Shown here piece after piece: positions 1 through 9,736 of a stretch of DNA of 64,000 nucleotides. This DNA comes from Yoonia tamlensis (GTDB lineage Bacteria > Pseudomonadota > Alphaproteobacteria > Rhodobacterales > Rhodobacteraceae), in the NCBI RefSeq assembly GCF_900115105.1, contig NZ_FOYP01000001.1, forward strand, positions 1,080,097 through 1,144,096, given 5' to 3'. How positions within the stretch are numbered: the stretch's first letter is position 1; each line of letters starts with the position of its first letter. The notes beneath the pieces are model-generated. The model was given only the letters and a program-made list of their open reading frames with translations, did no database searches and was not told the DNA's origin. Position numbers and translations under genes: made by a program.

Positions 1-1099
1 TCTGCGTTTCACCGCCAGCCAGATCATCTGGCATAAACATGGTGCCTGGCAGGACAAGAACGCTGGCATCGCGCACGAGACGCTGCGCAAGATCAGTGGA
101 TGACATGGTAAACGGGTGTTTGAGGTAGGCAAAATAGGCGCCACAGCCCAAAAGCTCCCAACCCTTGGCCGCCAGTTGCCCGAAATTGTCGGTAATCGCC
201 GCGCGCCGGTCCAGAATTTCCAGCCGTTCGCCCGCAAGCCAATCGTCAAGGTTTTGCATCCCCCATAGCGCTGCATGCTGGCCCAACTGGTTGGGGCAGA
301 TCGTGACTGTGTCCAGAAATTTTTCAACCTCGGCCAGACGGGCGGCACTGGCGATGATCGCACCCACACGGTGACCGGTCAGCCGGTAGGCTTTGGAAAA
401 GGAATAAAGTTGGATCAGCGTGTCGTCCCACGCAGGGTCTGCAAACAGATCATGCGGCGCGCCGGTGCGGCTGTCGAAATCGCGGTAGGTTTCATCGACA
501 ATCAGCGCGATACCGCGGCTGCGCGCCAGTTCCAAAAAGGCGCGCAAGACATGCGCCGGATATTCCACCCCGCAAGGGTTGTTGGGGCTGACCAATGCAA
601 TCGCACGGGTGCGCGGTGTGATCAGTTGCGCGGCTGCGTCCGCATCGGGAACCATACCCGCACCGGTTTGCAGCGGCACGGTGCTGACGCCCGACATATC
701 CAGCCACATCCGGTGGTTAAAGTAATAAGGGACAGGAAAGATGACTTCGTCCCCGTCAGCGCAAAGCGTGGCAATGGCCGCCGCAAATGCCTGATTGCAG
801 CCCGAAGTGATGGCAACCTGATCCGCGCCGACAGTGCCACCATAGGCTTGCGTCCACCGCTTTGCGATCTCACTGCGTAATGCGGGCAAACCCAAGACCG
901 GACCGTAAAGATGTGCATCGGGATTGGTCAGCACAATCTGCGCCATTGCTTCGCGCAAGGGTGCGGGCGGTGGATCTACGGGGGCCGCTTGGCTTACGTT
1001 CAGCAGTGGGCGGTCCACAGGATGTGTGACCCCGTCAAGCCAGCGGCGCGCCTCCATGACGGGGGGCGCAAAAGTTGTTTTTGTACGGGGCAGTGTCAT
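1..1099 (-). CDS. PLP-dependent class I/II aminotransferase (3' end outside window)
   Basis: Fold-type I PLP aminotransferase, substrate not predictable from sequence. The reading frame is open from the ATG at 1099 to the window edge, giving 366 visible residues. The family is normally about 390 long, so only the last few tens of residues are missing. Visible motifs are the SPNNP loop (about residues 171-175), the cofactor-binding Asp in VDETYRD (D202) and the PLP-lysine motif SFSKAYRLTGHRVG (K236). It lies 60 bp upstream of nothing co-directional and is preceded (on its own strand) by gpt at 1160-1666, so the two may be co-transcribed. The family call is firm; the reaction is not. Confidence 0.88.
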   Translation of the reverse strand, partial: MTLPRTKTTFAPPVMEARRWLDGVTHPVDRPLLNVSQAAPVDPPPAPLREAMAQIVLTNPDAHLYGPVLGLPALRSEIAKRWTQAYGGTVGADQVAITSGCNQAFAAAIATLCADGDEVIFPVPYYFNHRMWLDMSGVSTVPLQTGAGMVPDADAAAQLITPRTRAIALVSPNNPCGVEYPAHVLRAFLELARSRGIALIVDETYRDFDSRTGAPHDLFADPAWDDTLIQLYSFSKAYRLTGHRVGAIIASAARLAEVEKFLDTVTICPNQLGQHAALWGMQNLDDWLAGERLEILDRRAAITDNFGQLAAKGWELLGCGAYFAYLKHPFTMSSTDLAQRLVRDASVLVLPGTMFMPDDLAGGETQ

Positions 1100-1159
1100 G
1101 GTTTGATCCAATTGAGCGGCTGCGCCGCAAGCCATTTTTTGTGGGTCTGCTTGGCGGGT

Positions 1160-1666
1160 CTAGTCTGTCCCGCGGTAAGGTTCGACATATTGCAGCGCCA
1201 TGTCCCAAGGAAAGAAAATCCATGTGTCCTGGCTGACTTCGGTGATAAACGTGTCGACCTGCGGGCGGCCTTTGGGTTTTGCATAGACGGTTGCAAAATG
1301 CGCATTCGGGTACATTTCGCGCACCAGTTCCAGCGTTTTGCCGCTATCGACCAGATCGTCGATGATCAAAATGCCGGTCCCGTCACCCATCAGTTCGGCG
1401 TCTGGTGCCTTCAGCACTTTGGCTTTTGACTGGTCTTGGTGATCATAGCTTTTGACGCTGATTGTATCGACTGTGCGAATGTCCAATTCGCGCGCGGCAA
1501 TCATCGCAGGCGCCATGCCGCCACGGGTGATTGCAACGACGGCTTTCCATGCGCCATCATCAGGGCCTTTGCCATCCAGACGCCACGCCAGCGCGCGGCT
1601 GTCGCGGTGGATTTGGTCCCAGCTGATATGAAAGCCTTTTTCGTGCGGCAGGCGTGTGTCGGTCAT
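1160..1666 (-). CDS. gpt: Xanthine(-guanine) phosphoribosyltransferase
   Basis: Purine salvage enzyme that transfers ribose-5-phosphate from PRPP to xanthine or guanine in the cytosol. The 168-residue length matches the Gpt type I family. The PRPP-binding signature [11 protein letters not shown] is at residues 101-111, and the N-terminal [17 protein letters not shown] segment is typical of Gpt. The start ATG at 1666 has a clear upstream ribosome-binding site (TAAGGAAA). It sits alone between a LysE exporter and an aminotransferase on the same strand. Little doubt about the family; preference for xanthine over guanine is inferred from the family. Confidence 0.93.
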   Translation of the reverse strand: MTDTRLPHEKGFHISWDQIHRDSRALAWRLDGKGPDDGAWKAVVAITRGGMAPAMIAARELDIRTVDTISVKSYDHQDQSKAKVLKAPDAELMGDGTGILIIDDLVDSGKTLELVREMYPNAHFATVYAKPKGRPQVDTFITEVSQDTWIFFPWDMALQYVEPYRGTD

Positions 1667-1690
1667 CGTTAATTTCCTTATGGGCGGCGG

Positions 1691-2305
1691 CTATGTGGCG
1701 GCAATCTTGACACCTAGCAGCGCCAAAGTCGCGCCAAAACCGCGATCGATTATGGATTTGAGGCTTATGTAGCCTTGGCGTGATCTTTCAAGCGAAAATA
1801 TCCGGGCGACAAGGATGTTCCAGATCGTTTCATTGGCAAAGACGATCATGAGGATCGCCAGATAGGTCCAAAAACCGGTGCCCGCAGGCACAGTGCCCAG
1901 AAAAATCGCGCTAAACAGAACCGCTGGCTTGGGGTTTGCGAGCTGCGTTACAATGCCCAACCGCAGGGCGGACAGCGCGCTACGCGGCGGGGCATCTTGT
2001 GCGCCCATATCAAGCGGGGCGTCGGCTGCGCGCCACAGGTGCCACGCCATCCAAAGCAAATATGTGCCGCCGCAAATCTTTAACACGATCAAAAGCGCCG
2101 GTGCGGCCTGAAACACGAAAGCCAAGCCGCATAGCGCCAAAAGCGCCCAGATCATACCGCCTAGCCCGATACCTACTGCGAGCATCGCGCCGGTGCGCAT
2201 CCCTTCGATCACACCGGTGCGCGCTGACATCACCACGGCAGGGCCGGGGCTGATTGCTGCCAGCAGGTGCAAGAACCAAATGGTCCCAAAGGCGGCCAAG
2301 GTCAT
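1691..2305 (-). CDS. LysE/RhtB-family amino-acid exporter
   Basis: Inner-membrane exporter of the LysE/RhtB family, about 204 residues with five to six predicted membrane segments. The N-terminal signature FLHLLAAISPGPAVVMSAR contains the conserved PGP motif of the family. Members export amino acids or small amphipathic metabolites; the substrate here cannot be read from sequence. The start codon lies only 2 bp after the fabI stop codon, so it is almost certainly translated from the fabI transcript. The pairing with a fatty-acid enzyme is probably organisational rather than functional. Confidence 0.88.
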   Translation of the reverse strand: MTLAAFGTIWFLHLLAAISPGPAVVMSARTGVIEGMRTGAMLAVGIGLGGMIWALLALCGLAFVFQAAPALLIVLKICGGTYLLWMAWHLWRAADAPLDMGAQDAPPRSALSALRLGIVTQLANPKPAVLFSAIFLGTVPAGTGFWTYLAILMIVFANETIWNILVARIFSLERSRQGYISLKSIIDRGFGATLALLGVKIAAT

Positions 2306-2307
2306 TG

Positions 2308-3114
2308 CTATTCCTTGGTGATGTCGGGCGCGTCGACGGCTTTCATCCCGACCACGTGATAACCGGCGTCAACATGGTGGACCTCGCCTGTGACAGCGCT
2401 ACCCAAATCAGACAGCAAATAGAGCGCGGATTTGCCCACCTCTTCTTGGGTCACGGTGCGGCGCAGCGGCGAATTATATTCGTTCCATTTCATAATGAGC
2501 CGAAAATCGCCGATGCCGGATGCGGCCAAAGTTTTGATCGTGCCCGCGCTGATCGCATTCACGCGGATATTGTCTTTGCCAAGGTCTTCGGCAAGGTAGC
2601 GCACAGATGCCTCGAGCGCGGCTTTCGCAACGCCCATAACGTTGTAATGCGGCATGACTTTTTCTGCGCCATAATATGTCAGTGTCAGGCACGACCCGCC
2701 CGGGTTCATCATCTTTTCAGCGCGGTTCACAACAGCAGTGAAAGAGTAGACCGAGATATCCATCGAGGTCAGAAAGTTGCTGCGGCTGGTGTCGACGTAC
2801 CGCCCGCGAAGTTCATTTTTATCTGAAAAACCAATGGCATGAACGATAAAGTCCAACTTGCCCCAGCGTTCCTGAAGGCTTTCAAACAGCGCGTCAATTG
2901 ACGCCTCGTCGCCCACATCACAAGGCAAAACAATGTCCGATCCCACAGAGGCGGCAAGCGGGTCGACCCGCTTTTTCAGCGCGTCACCTTGGTAGGAAAA
3001 TGCGAGTTCCGCGCCGGCATCCGCACAGGCTTTGGCGATCCCCCAGGCAATGGATTTATCGTTGGCAAGACCCATAATAAGTCCGCGTTTGCCCTTCATC
3101 AGCTCTGACGTCAT
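2308..3114 (-). CDS. fabI: Enoyl-[acyl-carrier-protein] reductase (NADH), FabI
   Basis: Final reduction step of the fatty-acid elongation cycle, a cytosolic short-chain dehydrogenase-like enzyme. The 268-residue protein starts MTSELMKGKRGLIMGLANDKS, with the atypical SDR nucleotide-binding turn of FabI. The catalytic pair with Y-x6-K spacing is visible as Y157 and K164. The C-terminal DLGSAVTGEVHHVDAGYH segment is typical. The ATG at 3114 follows an AAGGAA ribosome-binding site. It heads a two-gene unit with the LysE exporter. This enzyme class is the target of triclosan-type inhibitors. Confidence 0.96.
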   Translation of the reverse strand: MTSELMKGKRGLIMGLANDKSIAWGIAKACADAGAELAFSYQGDALKKRVDPLAASVGSDIVLPCDVGDEASIDALFESLQERWGKLDFIVHAIGFSDKNELRGRYVDTSRSNFLTSMDISVYSFTAVVNRAEKMMNPGGSCLTLTYYGAEKVMPHYNVMGVAKAALEASVRYLAEDLGKDNIRVNAISAGTIKTLAASGIGDFRLIMKWNEYNSPLRRTVTQEEVGKSALYLLSDLGSAVTGEVHHVDAGYHVVGMKAVDAPDITKE

Positions 3115-3267
3115 CGCAAGTGTTCCTTCGGCTGTAAAATACTAGTCAACTTCGTTTAGGCGATTGCACAGAGCACAGCAAGCTTTTGAACATGCGACCT
3201 AAAAAGGTTGCCAGCCCCCGCGATTGACCCTAAGCGTGTAACGATGGATTTGGGAGAGCATTCAGGC

Positions 3268-3873
3268 ATGGTTGAACGCACAGGGATATTCGCTGGCGAA
3301 GACCCTTTTGTTATTGCGCGTCAATGGCTTGAAGAGGCGCGGGTAAGCGAACCTGCCGACCCGAATGCCATTGCTTTGGCAAGTGTTGATGCAACAGGTT
3401 TTCCGAACGTCCGGATGGTGCTGCTCAAGGAGATTGAGCCGGCAGCATTTGTGTTCTACACAAACTACGAAAGCGTTAAGGCGCAAGAAATCGAACAATC
3501 CGGCAAGGCGGCATTTGTTCTTCACTGGAAGTCGCTTGCGCGGCAGATTAGAGTAAGAGGTGTCGTCAGTCGCGAGAATGGCCAAATAGCGGACGCTTAT
3601 TACAGGTCTCGGTCACTCAAGAGCAGGCTCGGGGCTTGGGCATCGCGTCAGTCACAGCCATTGTCGTCACGCGCGGCACTTATGGCGCAGGTCGCAAAAG
3701 TGACTGCGCAGCATGGGGCCAATCCGGAACGGCCACCGTTCTGGGGAGGGTATCGTATTGAACCGCTCGAGATCGAGTTTTGGTCGGATGGCGCGTTCAG
3801 ATTGCATGACCGGTTTCGGTGGTCACGCAATGCGGTGAGCGAAAGTTGGGATGTTGCGCGATTAAGCCCATAG
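3268..3873 (+). CDS. pdxH: Pyridoxamine/pyridoxine 5'-phosphate oxidase
   Basis: FMN-dependent oxidase that makes pyridoxal 5'-phosphate from PNP or PMP. I place the start at the ATG at 3268 ([14 protein letters not shown]), which has a GGGAG element upstream and matches the start of alphaproteobacterial PdxH. A TTG at 3208 and an ATG at 3244 would add residues without homology. The product is 201 residues, the family norm. The core [10 protein letters not shown], the middle [16 protein letters not shown] and the C-terminal [15 protein letters not shown] are standard PdxH blocks. The gene uses AGA/AGG codons and other triplets less favoured by neighbours, hinting at a different history for this stretch. 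Confidence 0.95.
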   Translation: MVERTGIFAGEDPFVIARQWLEEARVSEPADPNAIALASVDATGFPNVRMVLLKEIEPAAFVFYTNYESVKAQEIEQSGKAAFVLHWKSLARQIRVRGVVSRENGQIADAYYRSRSLKSRLGAWASRQSQPLSSRAALMAQVAKVTAQHGANPERPPFWGGYRIEPLEIEFWSDGAFRLHDRFRWSRNAVSESWDVARLSP

Positions 3874-3994
3874 ATTCGGGCGCGCGCACAATGTATGGTT
3901 AAGTTGCTTTAAGTTGAGTTTGGTTTTTGGTTGAAATCGGGATAAAATTGAGAATGAACAGGGGCGATGCAAATTGTGCCTGAGGGGAATACGA

Positions 3995-4522
3995 ATGGAA
4001 GCGCAGGGCACAACCAACCAGCAACGTGTCACAGGATTAGTAAAGTGGTTTGATCCTGCAAAAGGGTTTGGCTTTGTTGTTTCTGATCAAGGTGGGTCCG
4101 ATATCTTGTTGCATGCGAATGTGCTGCGCAATTTTGGTCAGGGATCTGTCGTTGACGGTTCGGTGATAGAAATCGCCGTACAAGACACACAACGCGGGCT
4201 ACAGGCCGTCGAAGTCATTTCGATTACGCCGCCAAGGATGGAAACTGCTGTGCCTCTTAAGGATATGGCCGAATTCTCACCCGAAGATATCGCAAGCCGT
4301 GCGATTGAACCCGCACGCGTGAAATGGTTCGACAAGGCCAAGGGCTTTGGTTTTGCCAATATTTTTGGCAATGACGATGATGTCTTTATCCACATTGAGG
4401 TGCTGCGCCGTTCCGGCCTGTCGGATTTGCAATCGGGTGAGGCGATCGGCCTGCGGCTGGTTGATGGCGAGCGTGGCCGGATGGCGATCGAGGTTGTCGG
4501 TTGGGAAGTCGCGGCCAAGTGA
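3995..4522 (+). CDS. Tandem cold-shock-domain protein
   Basis: Cytosolic single-stranded nucleic-acid-binding protein with two cold-shock domains in 175 residues. The first (about 10-75) carries VKWFDPAKGFGFV; the second (about 105-170) carries VKWFDKAKGFGF. These are the RNP1-containing core strands of the OB fold. The start is the ATG at 3995 with GAGGGG eight bases upstream; an earlier TTG at 3974 is unlikely. Double-domain CspA-like proteins are common in alphaproteobacteria and act as RNA chaperones or growth-phase regulators; the role here is inferred. The stop codon overlaps the start of the next gene, so the two are translationally coupled. Confidence 0.93.
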   Translation: MEAQGTTNQQRVTGLVKWFDPAKGFGFVVSDQGGSDILLHANVLRNFGQGSVVDGSVIEIAVQDTQRGLQAVEVISITPPRMETAVPLKDMAEFSPEDIASRAIEPARVKWFDKAKGFGFANIFGNDDDVFIHIEVLRRSGLSDLQSGEAIGLRLVDGERGRMAIEVVGWEVAAK

Positions 4523-4995
4523 GAACCACACTTCTTGCTATTGCAATCACCACTTGCGCACATGCAGCCACGGCTGCCTGCGCGCCGGACATGGTGACGG
4601 TGCGGGGCGATTTTGGTCAGGCCCATTTTCACGTCAGTGTTGCAGACGACAATGCCGAACGCGCGCAAGGTTTGATGTTTGTCGAACAGATGCCGCTGAT
4701 GTCGGGGATGCTGTTTGTCTATGATCACCCGCAAGCTGTCAGCTTTTGGATGCGCAACACATTGATTCCCCTTGATATGTTATTTGTGGCGCCTGATGGC
4801 GAGATTCGCGCGATTCATGAAAATGCGATTCCTTTGGATACCACACCGATTCCCGGCGGCGACGGCATTCAGGTGGTTCTAGAGATCAACGGCGGCCTGT
4901 CTGCGCGTTTGGGCATCGCTGCGGGTGACGTGTTGCAGCATCCTGCCTTTGGTACACAGGCAATTTTGCCTTGTGACGAAAAGAGTGACGATTAG
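4519..4995 (+). CDS. DUF192 family exported protein
   Basis: Member of DUF192, a small family with no firmly assigned biochemical role. I choose the GTG at 4519, which overlaps the preceding stop codon as GTGA and gives 158 residues. The N-terminal stretch TLLAIAITTCAHAATAA looks like a secretion signal, so the mature protein is likely periplasmic. Family blocks are visible: ERAQGLMFVEQMP, MLFVYDHP, FWMRNTLIPLDMLFV and the C-terminal INGGLSARLGI. Coupling to a cold-shock protein is conserved enough in the group to suggest co-expression, not a shared reaction. Confidence 0.85.
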   Translation: MRTTLLAIAITTCAHAATAACAPDMVTVRGDFGQAHFHVSVADDNAERAQGLMFVEQMPLMSGMLFVYDHPQAVSFWMRNTLIPLDMLFVAPDGEIRAIHENAIPLDTTPIPGGDGIQVVLEINGGLSARLGIAAGDVLQHPAFGTQAILPCDEKSDD

Positions 4996-5036
4996 GTCTT
5001 TTCAAATCGGTTCACGGGGTTTAGAGAAACCCTCGT

Positions 5037-5113
5037 CGGGGCGTAGCGCAGCCTGGTAGCGCATCTGTTTTGGGAACAGAGGGTCGGGAGTTCGAATCTC
5101 TCCGCCCCGACCA
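5037..5113 (+). tRNA. tRNA-Pro (anticodon UGG)
   Basis: A 77-nt cloverleaf with an encoded CCA end. The acceptor arm pairs CGGGGCG (5037-5043) with CGCCCCG (5103-5109). The D stem is GCGC/GCGC, the anticodon stem TCTGT/ACAGA encloses the loop TTTGGGA (anticodon TGG), and the T arm has the TTCGAAT loop. Discriminator A at 5110 is followed by CCA. It lies in the gap after the DUF192 gene and is read in the same direction. Confidence 0.96.
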
Positions 5114-5649
5114 TTAAGTCCAGAATTGGACCTGAACGCCGGATCGCCGCAAGGCCGTCCGGCGGTTCCATTTCCGCCCCATATTTACGCGCCGTATTGA
5201 CCCGCAGCGGATGGTTTCGCGGGATATGCTTCATTTGATTTATTAAGAATTTTTACTAAGTCAGCCGAACCAAACGGCTTTCTGGTTTTGCACAGTAATT
5301 AAGATTCTGTGGACAGAATGGTGGATGAATCGGTGCAAAAAAACCGGCTGTGGCGGAAACAGGCCGTCAACAGATTTAATCAGTATTTTGTGTTAAAAAT
5401 GCGTTGACCCACTAGGGCTAGATGCGTCAGTTTGTGCGGGCAGGTCGAGGCTCCACAATATGTAGTGTCGATTTAACCGGGGGCGGTTCAAGAGGCACAC
5501 ACTATTATGCATCCGAAATGCTGGCTTTGGCCAGACAGGATTGTATTGGCCAATTGAACCCCCGGACGCAGTTTTTAGGTGCCGTTTTAACGGTTAGGAT
5601 CAAGTTTTTCGCTGCAACGTCAGCATGTCGATAAATCAGGGGCAGACAA
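5114..5649 (+). other. Long intergenic leader upstream of nrdJ
   Basis: This 536-bp stretch holds no convincing gene. The short frame at 5422-5634 shows no protein-like composition. The first 100 bp after the tRNA contain small GC-rich inverted repeats. From about 5230 to 5410 it is AT-rich, as expected for a promoter region. A candidate NrdR box lies at 5453-5468. The last 180 bp before the nrdJ start would form an untranslated leader. I looked for the conserved B12-box of a cobalamin riboswitch and did not find a convincing one. Confidence 0.6.
5453..5468 (+). promoter_or_regulatory. Candidate NrdR box
   Basis: The 16-mer CCACAATATGTAGTGT matches the NrdR operator pattern (ACACAATATATTGTGT) at 13 of 16 positions and is nearly palindromic. 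NrdR is the repressor of ribonucleotide reductase operons in most bacteria, and this site lies about 180 bp before nrdJ. NrdR boxes usually come in pairs about three helical turns apart; I do not find a good second copy at that spacing, only a weak resemblance near 5499, which lowers confidence. Confidence 0.55.
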
Positions 5650-8600
5650 ATGAAAATCGAACGCAATTTCACCAAATCCGGTCAGAGCGCATATGCCGAA
5701 CTGGAGTTCAAATCCACTACCTCCGAGATTCGCAATCCTGACGGCACAATTGTGTTCAAACTTGATGACTGTGAAATTCCGCGTGGCTGGAGCCAGGTAG
5801 CATCTGACGTGATTGCGCAGAAGTATTTCCGCAAGGCAGGCGTGCCGTCTGCGCTAAAGAAAGTGAAAGAAAAAGGCGTCCCTGAATTTCTCTGGCGTTC
5901 TGTCCCTGCCAAGGATGCAACATTCGGCGGCGAAACATCTGCCAAGCAAGTATTCGACCGGCTGGCGGGCGCATGGACATATTGGGGCTGGAAGGGCGGC
6001 TATTTCACCTCTGAGGATGACGCGCGCACATATTTTGACGAAATGCGTTATATGCTGGCGACCCAGCGCGCGGCCCCCAACAGCCCGCAGTGGTTCAACA
6101 CCGGCCTGCACTGGGCTTACGGCATCGACGGGCCTGCACAGGGCCACTACTATGTGGACTATCAGACGGGCGAGCTGACAAAGTCCGCCTCCAGCTATGA
6201 ACACCCGCAGCCACACGCCTGTTTCATTCAGTCCGTACAGGATGATCTGGTGAACGAAGGCGGCATCATGGATCTTTGGGTCCGCGAGGCACGTCTGTTC
6301 AAATACGGGTCCGGCACAGGTACCAACTTTTCATCCTTGCGCGGCGCGGGCGAGCCGCTGTCGGGTGGCGGCAAATCATCGGGTTTGATGGGCTTCCTGA
6401 AAATCGGTGACCGCGCTGCAGGTGCGATCAAATCAGGCGGCACCACACGCCGCGCGGCCAAGATGGTGATCGTCGATTCGGATCACCCCGATATCGAAGA
6501 ATTCATCAACTGGAAGGTCATCGAAGAACAAAAGGTTGCGAGCATCGTCGCCGGTTCCAAGATGCACGAACGCTATCTGAATGACATCTTTGCCGCCATT
6601 CAGGCGTGGGACGGCACCGCAGACGGCGCCTATGACACCAAAACCAACGAAGCACTGGCATCTGCCGTGCGCGCCGCGAAAAAATCCGCGATCCCCGAGA
6701 CATATATCAAGCGCGTGCTGGATTACGCCAAGCAGGGCCACACCAGCATCGAATTCCCCACCTATGACACGGACTGGGATTCAGAAGCCTATTCATCCGT
6801 GTCGGGGCAGAATTCGAACAATTCAATCCGCGTCACCGATGCATTCCTGAAAGCCGTCGAAGACGATGCCGATTGGAAGCTGATCAACCGCAAAAACGGT
6901 GAGGTCGCCAAGATCATCAAAGCCCGCGACCTGTGGGAACAGGTTGGCCATGCCGCATGGGCCTGTGCTGATCCGGGAATTCAGTATCACGACACGGTCA
7001 ACGCATGGCACACATGCCCCGAAGACGGTGAAATTCGCGGTTCAAACCCTTGTTCCGAATACATGTTCTTGGATGATACGGCCTGTAACCTTGCATCAAT
7101 GAACCTGCTGAAATTCTACAAGGACGGTGATTTTCAGGTCGAAGACTATATGCACGCCACACGTTTGTGGACTGTGACATTGGAAATTTCCGTGATGATG
7201 GCACAGTTCCCATCCAAGGAAATCGCGCAGCGGTCTTATGATTTCCGCACGCTGGGGCTTGGCTATGCAAACATCGGCGGTCTGCTGATGAACATGGGCT
7301 TTGGATATGATAGTGCCGAAGGCCGTTCAATGGGCGCGGCGTTGACTGCGATTATGACTGGCGTGTCCTATGCGACATCTGCGGAAATTGCGGGCGAATT
7401 GGGTGCGTTCCCGGGCTATGGCAAGAACGCCAAGCACATGCTGCGCGTCATCAAAAACCACCGTCAGGCGGCACTGGGCAAGACCACGGGCTATGACAAG
7501 CTTGACGTGAAACCTGTGCCTTTGGACCACAAAAACTGCCCTGATCAACGCTTGATCGCATTGGCCGTATCCGCATGGGACGAAGCACTGGAGCTGGGCG
7601 AAAAGCACGGCTACCGCAACGCCCAAGTATCCGTGATCGCACCGACCGGCACCATCGGTCTGGTCATGGATTGCGACACCACAGGGATTGAACCTGACTT
7701 TGCACTCGTGAAATTCAAAAAGCTTGCTGGCGGTGGCTATTTCAAGATCATCAACCAGTCTGTGCCCGCTGCGCTTGAAAAAATCGGCTATGGCCCTGCG
7801 CAGATCGAAGAGATCATTTCTTATGCGGTTGGCCACGGGTCTATCGGTCAGGCCCCTGCGATTAACCACACATCCCTGATCGGTCACGGCTTTGGCCAGC
7901 AGGAAATCGACAAGGTCGAAGCGGCGCTTGCCTCTGCATTCGATATCCGTTTTGTGTTCAACCAATGGACATTGGGCGAAGATTTCTGCACCAAAACGCT
8001 GGGCATTCCGGCGACGAAACTGAATGATCCGACATTTGATCTGCTGCGTCACCTTGGCTATTCGAAAAAAGACATCGAAGCCGCGAATGATCATGTCTGC
8101 GGAACCATGACGCTTGAAGGTGCGCCGTTCCTCAAAGAAGAGCATTACAACATCTTCGATTGCGCCAACCCATGCGGCAAAAAAGGCAAACGTTATCTGA
8201 GCGTTGACAGCCACATCCACATGATGGCCGCAGCACAGTCGTTTATTTCCGGCGCGATTTCAAAAACCATCAACATGCCAAATGACGCGACGATCGAGGA
8301 CTGTCAAAAGGCCTATGAATTGTCTTGGTCTTTGGGTGTGAAGGCAAACGCGCTTTATCGTGACGGGTCCAAACTGTCGCAGCCTTTGGCCTCTGCCTTG
8401 GTTGAGGACGATGATGAAGCGGCAGAAGTGCTCGAATCTGGTACGCCGCAGCAAAAGGCGGCCGTGCTGGCCGAAAAAGTGATCGAAAAAGTGATCATCC
8501 AAGAGGTGCGCAATCGCGAACGCGAAAAAATGCCACAGCGTCGCAAAGGCTATACGCAAAAGGCGATCGTTGGCGGTCACAAGGTATACCTGCGCACCGG

Positions 8601-9276
8601 TGAATATGAAGACGGCAATCTTGGTGAAATCTTTATCGATATGCACAAAGAAGGCGCCGGTTTCCGCGCGATGATGAACAATTTTGCCATCGCCGTATCC
8701 GTCGGGCTGCAATACGGCGTGCCGCTCGAAGAATTTGTCGATGCTTTCACATTCACCAAGTTCGAACCGGCTGGCATGGTCCAAGGCAACGACAGCATCA
8801 AAAATGCGACCTCGATCCTTGACTATATCTTCCGCGAATTGGCCGTGTCCTATCTGGACCGCACCGATCTGGCCCATGTGAAACCCGAAGGCGCATCATT
8901 TGATGACATTGGCCGCGGCGAGGAAGAAGGCGTTTCAAACGTGAAAACCCCGACCGAAACCGCTGCCACGCGGTCGCTTGAGGTGCTCAAGCAGATTTCA
9001 TCGACAGGCTACCTGCGCAAACGGATGCCAAGTGATCTGGTCATGATGCGCGGCGCGACAGAAGAAACAGCCGAAACGACTGTCCAAACCATCGCCCCCG
9101 CAGCAAAATCCGAAACCGCGATCAGCACAGGCACCGTCAGCATTTCGGCCCGCGACAAGGCCAAGATGCAAGGCTACGAGGGCGATCCTTGTGGCGAATG
9201 CGGCAATTACACTTTGGTGCGCAACGGGACTTGCATGAAATGCAACACCTGTGGCGGCACATCGGGCTGTAGCTGA
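5650..9276 (+). CDS. nrdJ: Vitamin B12-dependent (class II) ribonucleoside-diphosphate reductase
   Basis: Adenosylcobalamin-dependent reductase that supplies deoxyribonucleotides with or without oxygen. The 1208-residue length and block order match the long NrdJ family of alphaproteobacteria. Near residue 466 is the active-site loop motif NPCSEYMF, followed by the [12 protein letters not shown] segment. [11 protein letters not shown] and [24 protein letters not shown] are further family blocks. The C-terminal tail (from about 1180) is Cys-rich, with CGECG, CMKC and CGG groups resembling the redox/zinc tail of NrdJ. The window also encodes corrin-ring synthesis enzymes that would supply its cofactor. 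The stop codon overlaps the ATG of the next small gene. Confidence 0.97.
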   Translation: MKIERNFTKSGQSAYAELEFKSTTSEIRNPDGTIVFKLDDCEIPRGWSQVASDVIAQKYFRKAGVPSALKKVKEKGVPEFLWRSVPAKDATFGGETSAKQVFDRLAGAWTYWGWKGGYFTSEDDARTYFDEMRYMLATQRAAPNSPQWFNTGLHWAYGIDGPAQGHYYVDYQTGELTKSASSYEHPQPHACFIQSVQDDLVNEGGIMDLWVREARLFKYGSGTGTNFSSLRGAGEPLSGGGKSSGLMGFLKIGDRAAGAIKSGGTTRRAAKMVIVDSDHPDIEEFINWKVIEEQKVASIVAGSKMHERYLNDIFAAIQAWDGTADGAYDTKTNEALASAVRAAKKSAIPETYIKRVLDYAKQGHTSIEFPTYDTDWDSEAYSSVSGQNSNNSIRVTDAFLKAVEDDADWKLINRKNGEVAKIIKARDLWEQVGHAAWACADPGIQYHDTVNAWHTCPEDGEIRGSNPCSEYMFLDDTACNLASMNLLKFYKDGDFQVEDYMHATRLWTVTLEISVMMAQFPSKEIAQRSYDFRTLGLGYANIGGLLMNMGFGYDSAEGRSMGAALTAIMTGVSYATSAEIAGELGAFPGYGKNAKHMLRVIKNHRQAALGKTTGYDKLDVKPVPLDHKNCPDQRLIALAVSAWDEALELGEKHGYRNAQVSVIAPTGTIGLVMDCDTTGIEPDFALVKFKKLAGGGYFKIINQSVPAALEKIGYGPAQIEEIISYAVGHGSIGQAPAINHTSLIGHGFGQQEIDKVEAALASAFDIRFVFNQWTLGEDFCTKTLGIPATKLNDPTFDLLRHLGYSKKDIEAANDHVCGTMTLEGAPFLKEEHYNIFDCANPCGKKGKRYLSVDSHIHMMAAAQSFISGAISKTINMPNDATIEDCQKAYELSWSLGVKANALYRDGSKLSQPLASALVEDDDEAAEVLESGTPQQKAAVLAEKVIEKVIIQEVRNREREKMPQRRKGYTQKAIVGGHKVYLRTGEYEDGNLGEIFIDMHKEGAGFRAMMNNFAIAVSVGLQYGVPLEEFVDAFTFTKFEPAGMVQGNDSIKNATSILDYIFRELAVSYLDRTDLAHVKPEGASFDDIGRGEEEGVSNVKTPTETAATRSLEVLKQISSTGYLRKRMPSDLVMMRGATEETAETTVQTIAPAAKSETAISTGTVSISARDKAKMQGYEGDPCGECGNYTLVRNGTCMKCNTCGGTSGCS

Positions 9277-9509
9277 TGGAACACGTTTTCGAAATCGCTG
9301 GTATCCGCTGCGACGCCAATGAAATCCGCCTGCGTGGCCGCAGTGTCGAGGCGCAATTTGCGCCCGATGCTGCCGGTCCACTGGCAGATGCCTATACCAA
9401 TAAAATTGCGGTCGCCTTTCTCGGGGCTTCCGCGATGAATGCACTTTATTCCGTTGATGCAATCGAAACGACAGGCGGGTCCTGCCGCGCCTTGTTTTCA
9501 ATGCATTAA
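9276..9509 (+). CDS. Small conserved-looking protein coupled to nrdJ, function unknown
   Basis: A 77-residue ORF whose ATG shares one base with the nrdJ stop codon (TGATG), so it is translationally coupled. I do not recognise the family. The sequence is soluble-looking, with a mixed composition and two Cys (residues 12 and about 69). Codon choice resembles its neighbours, and a strong terminator follows about 100 bp later, which makes nrdJ plus this ORF a closed transcription unit. A role linked to the reductase, such as assembly or a redox accessory, is only a guess from position. Confidence 0.65.
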   Translation: MEHVFEIAGIRCDANEIRLRGRSVEAQFAPDAAGPLADAYTNKIAVAFLGASAMNALYSVDAIETTGGSCRALFSMH

Positions 9510-9608
9510 CATATCCATCCGGGGCGGATGCGTTCGTCCTTGGTGCGGATCAGGCCGCAGGCAAAAAATCCGAGCGGTATAATACCGAGCCTGATCAGCA
9601 AGACTTTA

Positions 9609-9632
9609 GGGGGGCAATGCCCCCCTTTTTTT
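9609..9632 (+). terminator. Rho-independent terminator of the nrdJ unit
   Basis: A perfect 7-bp GC stem, GGGGGGC (9609-9615) with GCCCCCC (9619-9625), closed by a 3-nt loop and followed by seven T residues. It ends the nrdJ-small ORF transcript. The 227-bp gap 9510-9736 holds nothing else recognisable except the ribosome-binding site of the next gene (CAGGAG). Confidence 0.9.
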
Positions 9633-9736
9633 GTGGGAACATTTGTTTCACTTGTCGCAAGGTAAGGTTTTCGTGTCTTTGTCTGGCCAAACGGCTATTC
9701 TAGACTGCAGGCAGCAGATTTTCAGGAGATTATTCA

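Noticed and set aside
4992..5234. 80-residue minus-strand ORF over the tRNA-Pro
   Set aside because: It translates the antisense of the tRNA; the [12 protein letters not shown] stretch is a known spurious product of such frames.
5422..5634. 70-residue ORF before nrdJ
   Set aside because: Low-complexity, no ribosome-binding site, overlaps the NrdR-like box, and no protein-like codon pattern.
5230..5649. Cobalamin riboswitch upstream of nrdJ
   Set aside because: A B12-dependent enzyme invites it, but I find no convincing B12-box or the expected paired core; GGCCAGACAGG near 5531 is only a superficial match.
7327..8220. 297-residue minus-strand ORF within nrdJ
   Set aside because: Antisense shadow of a highly biased gene.
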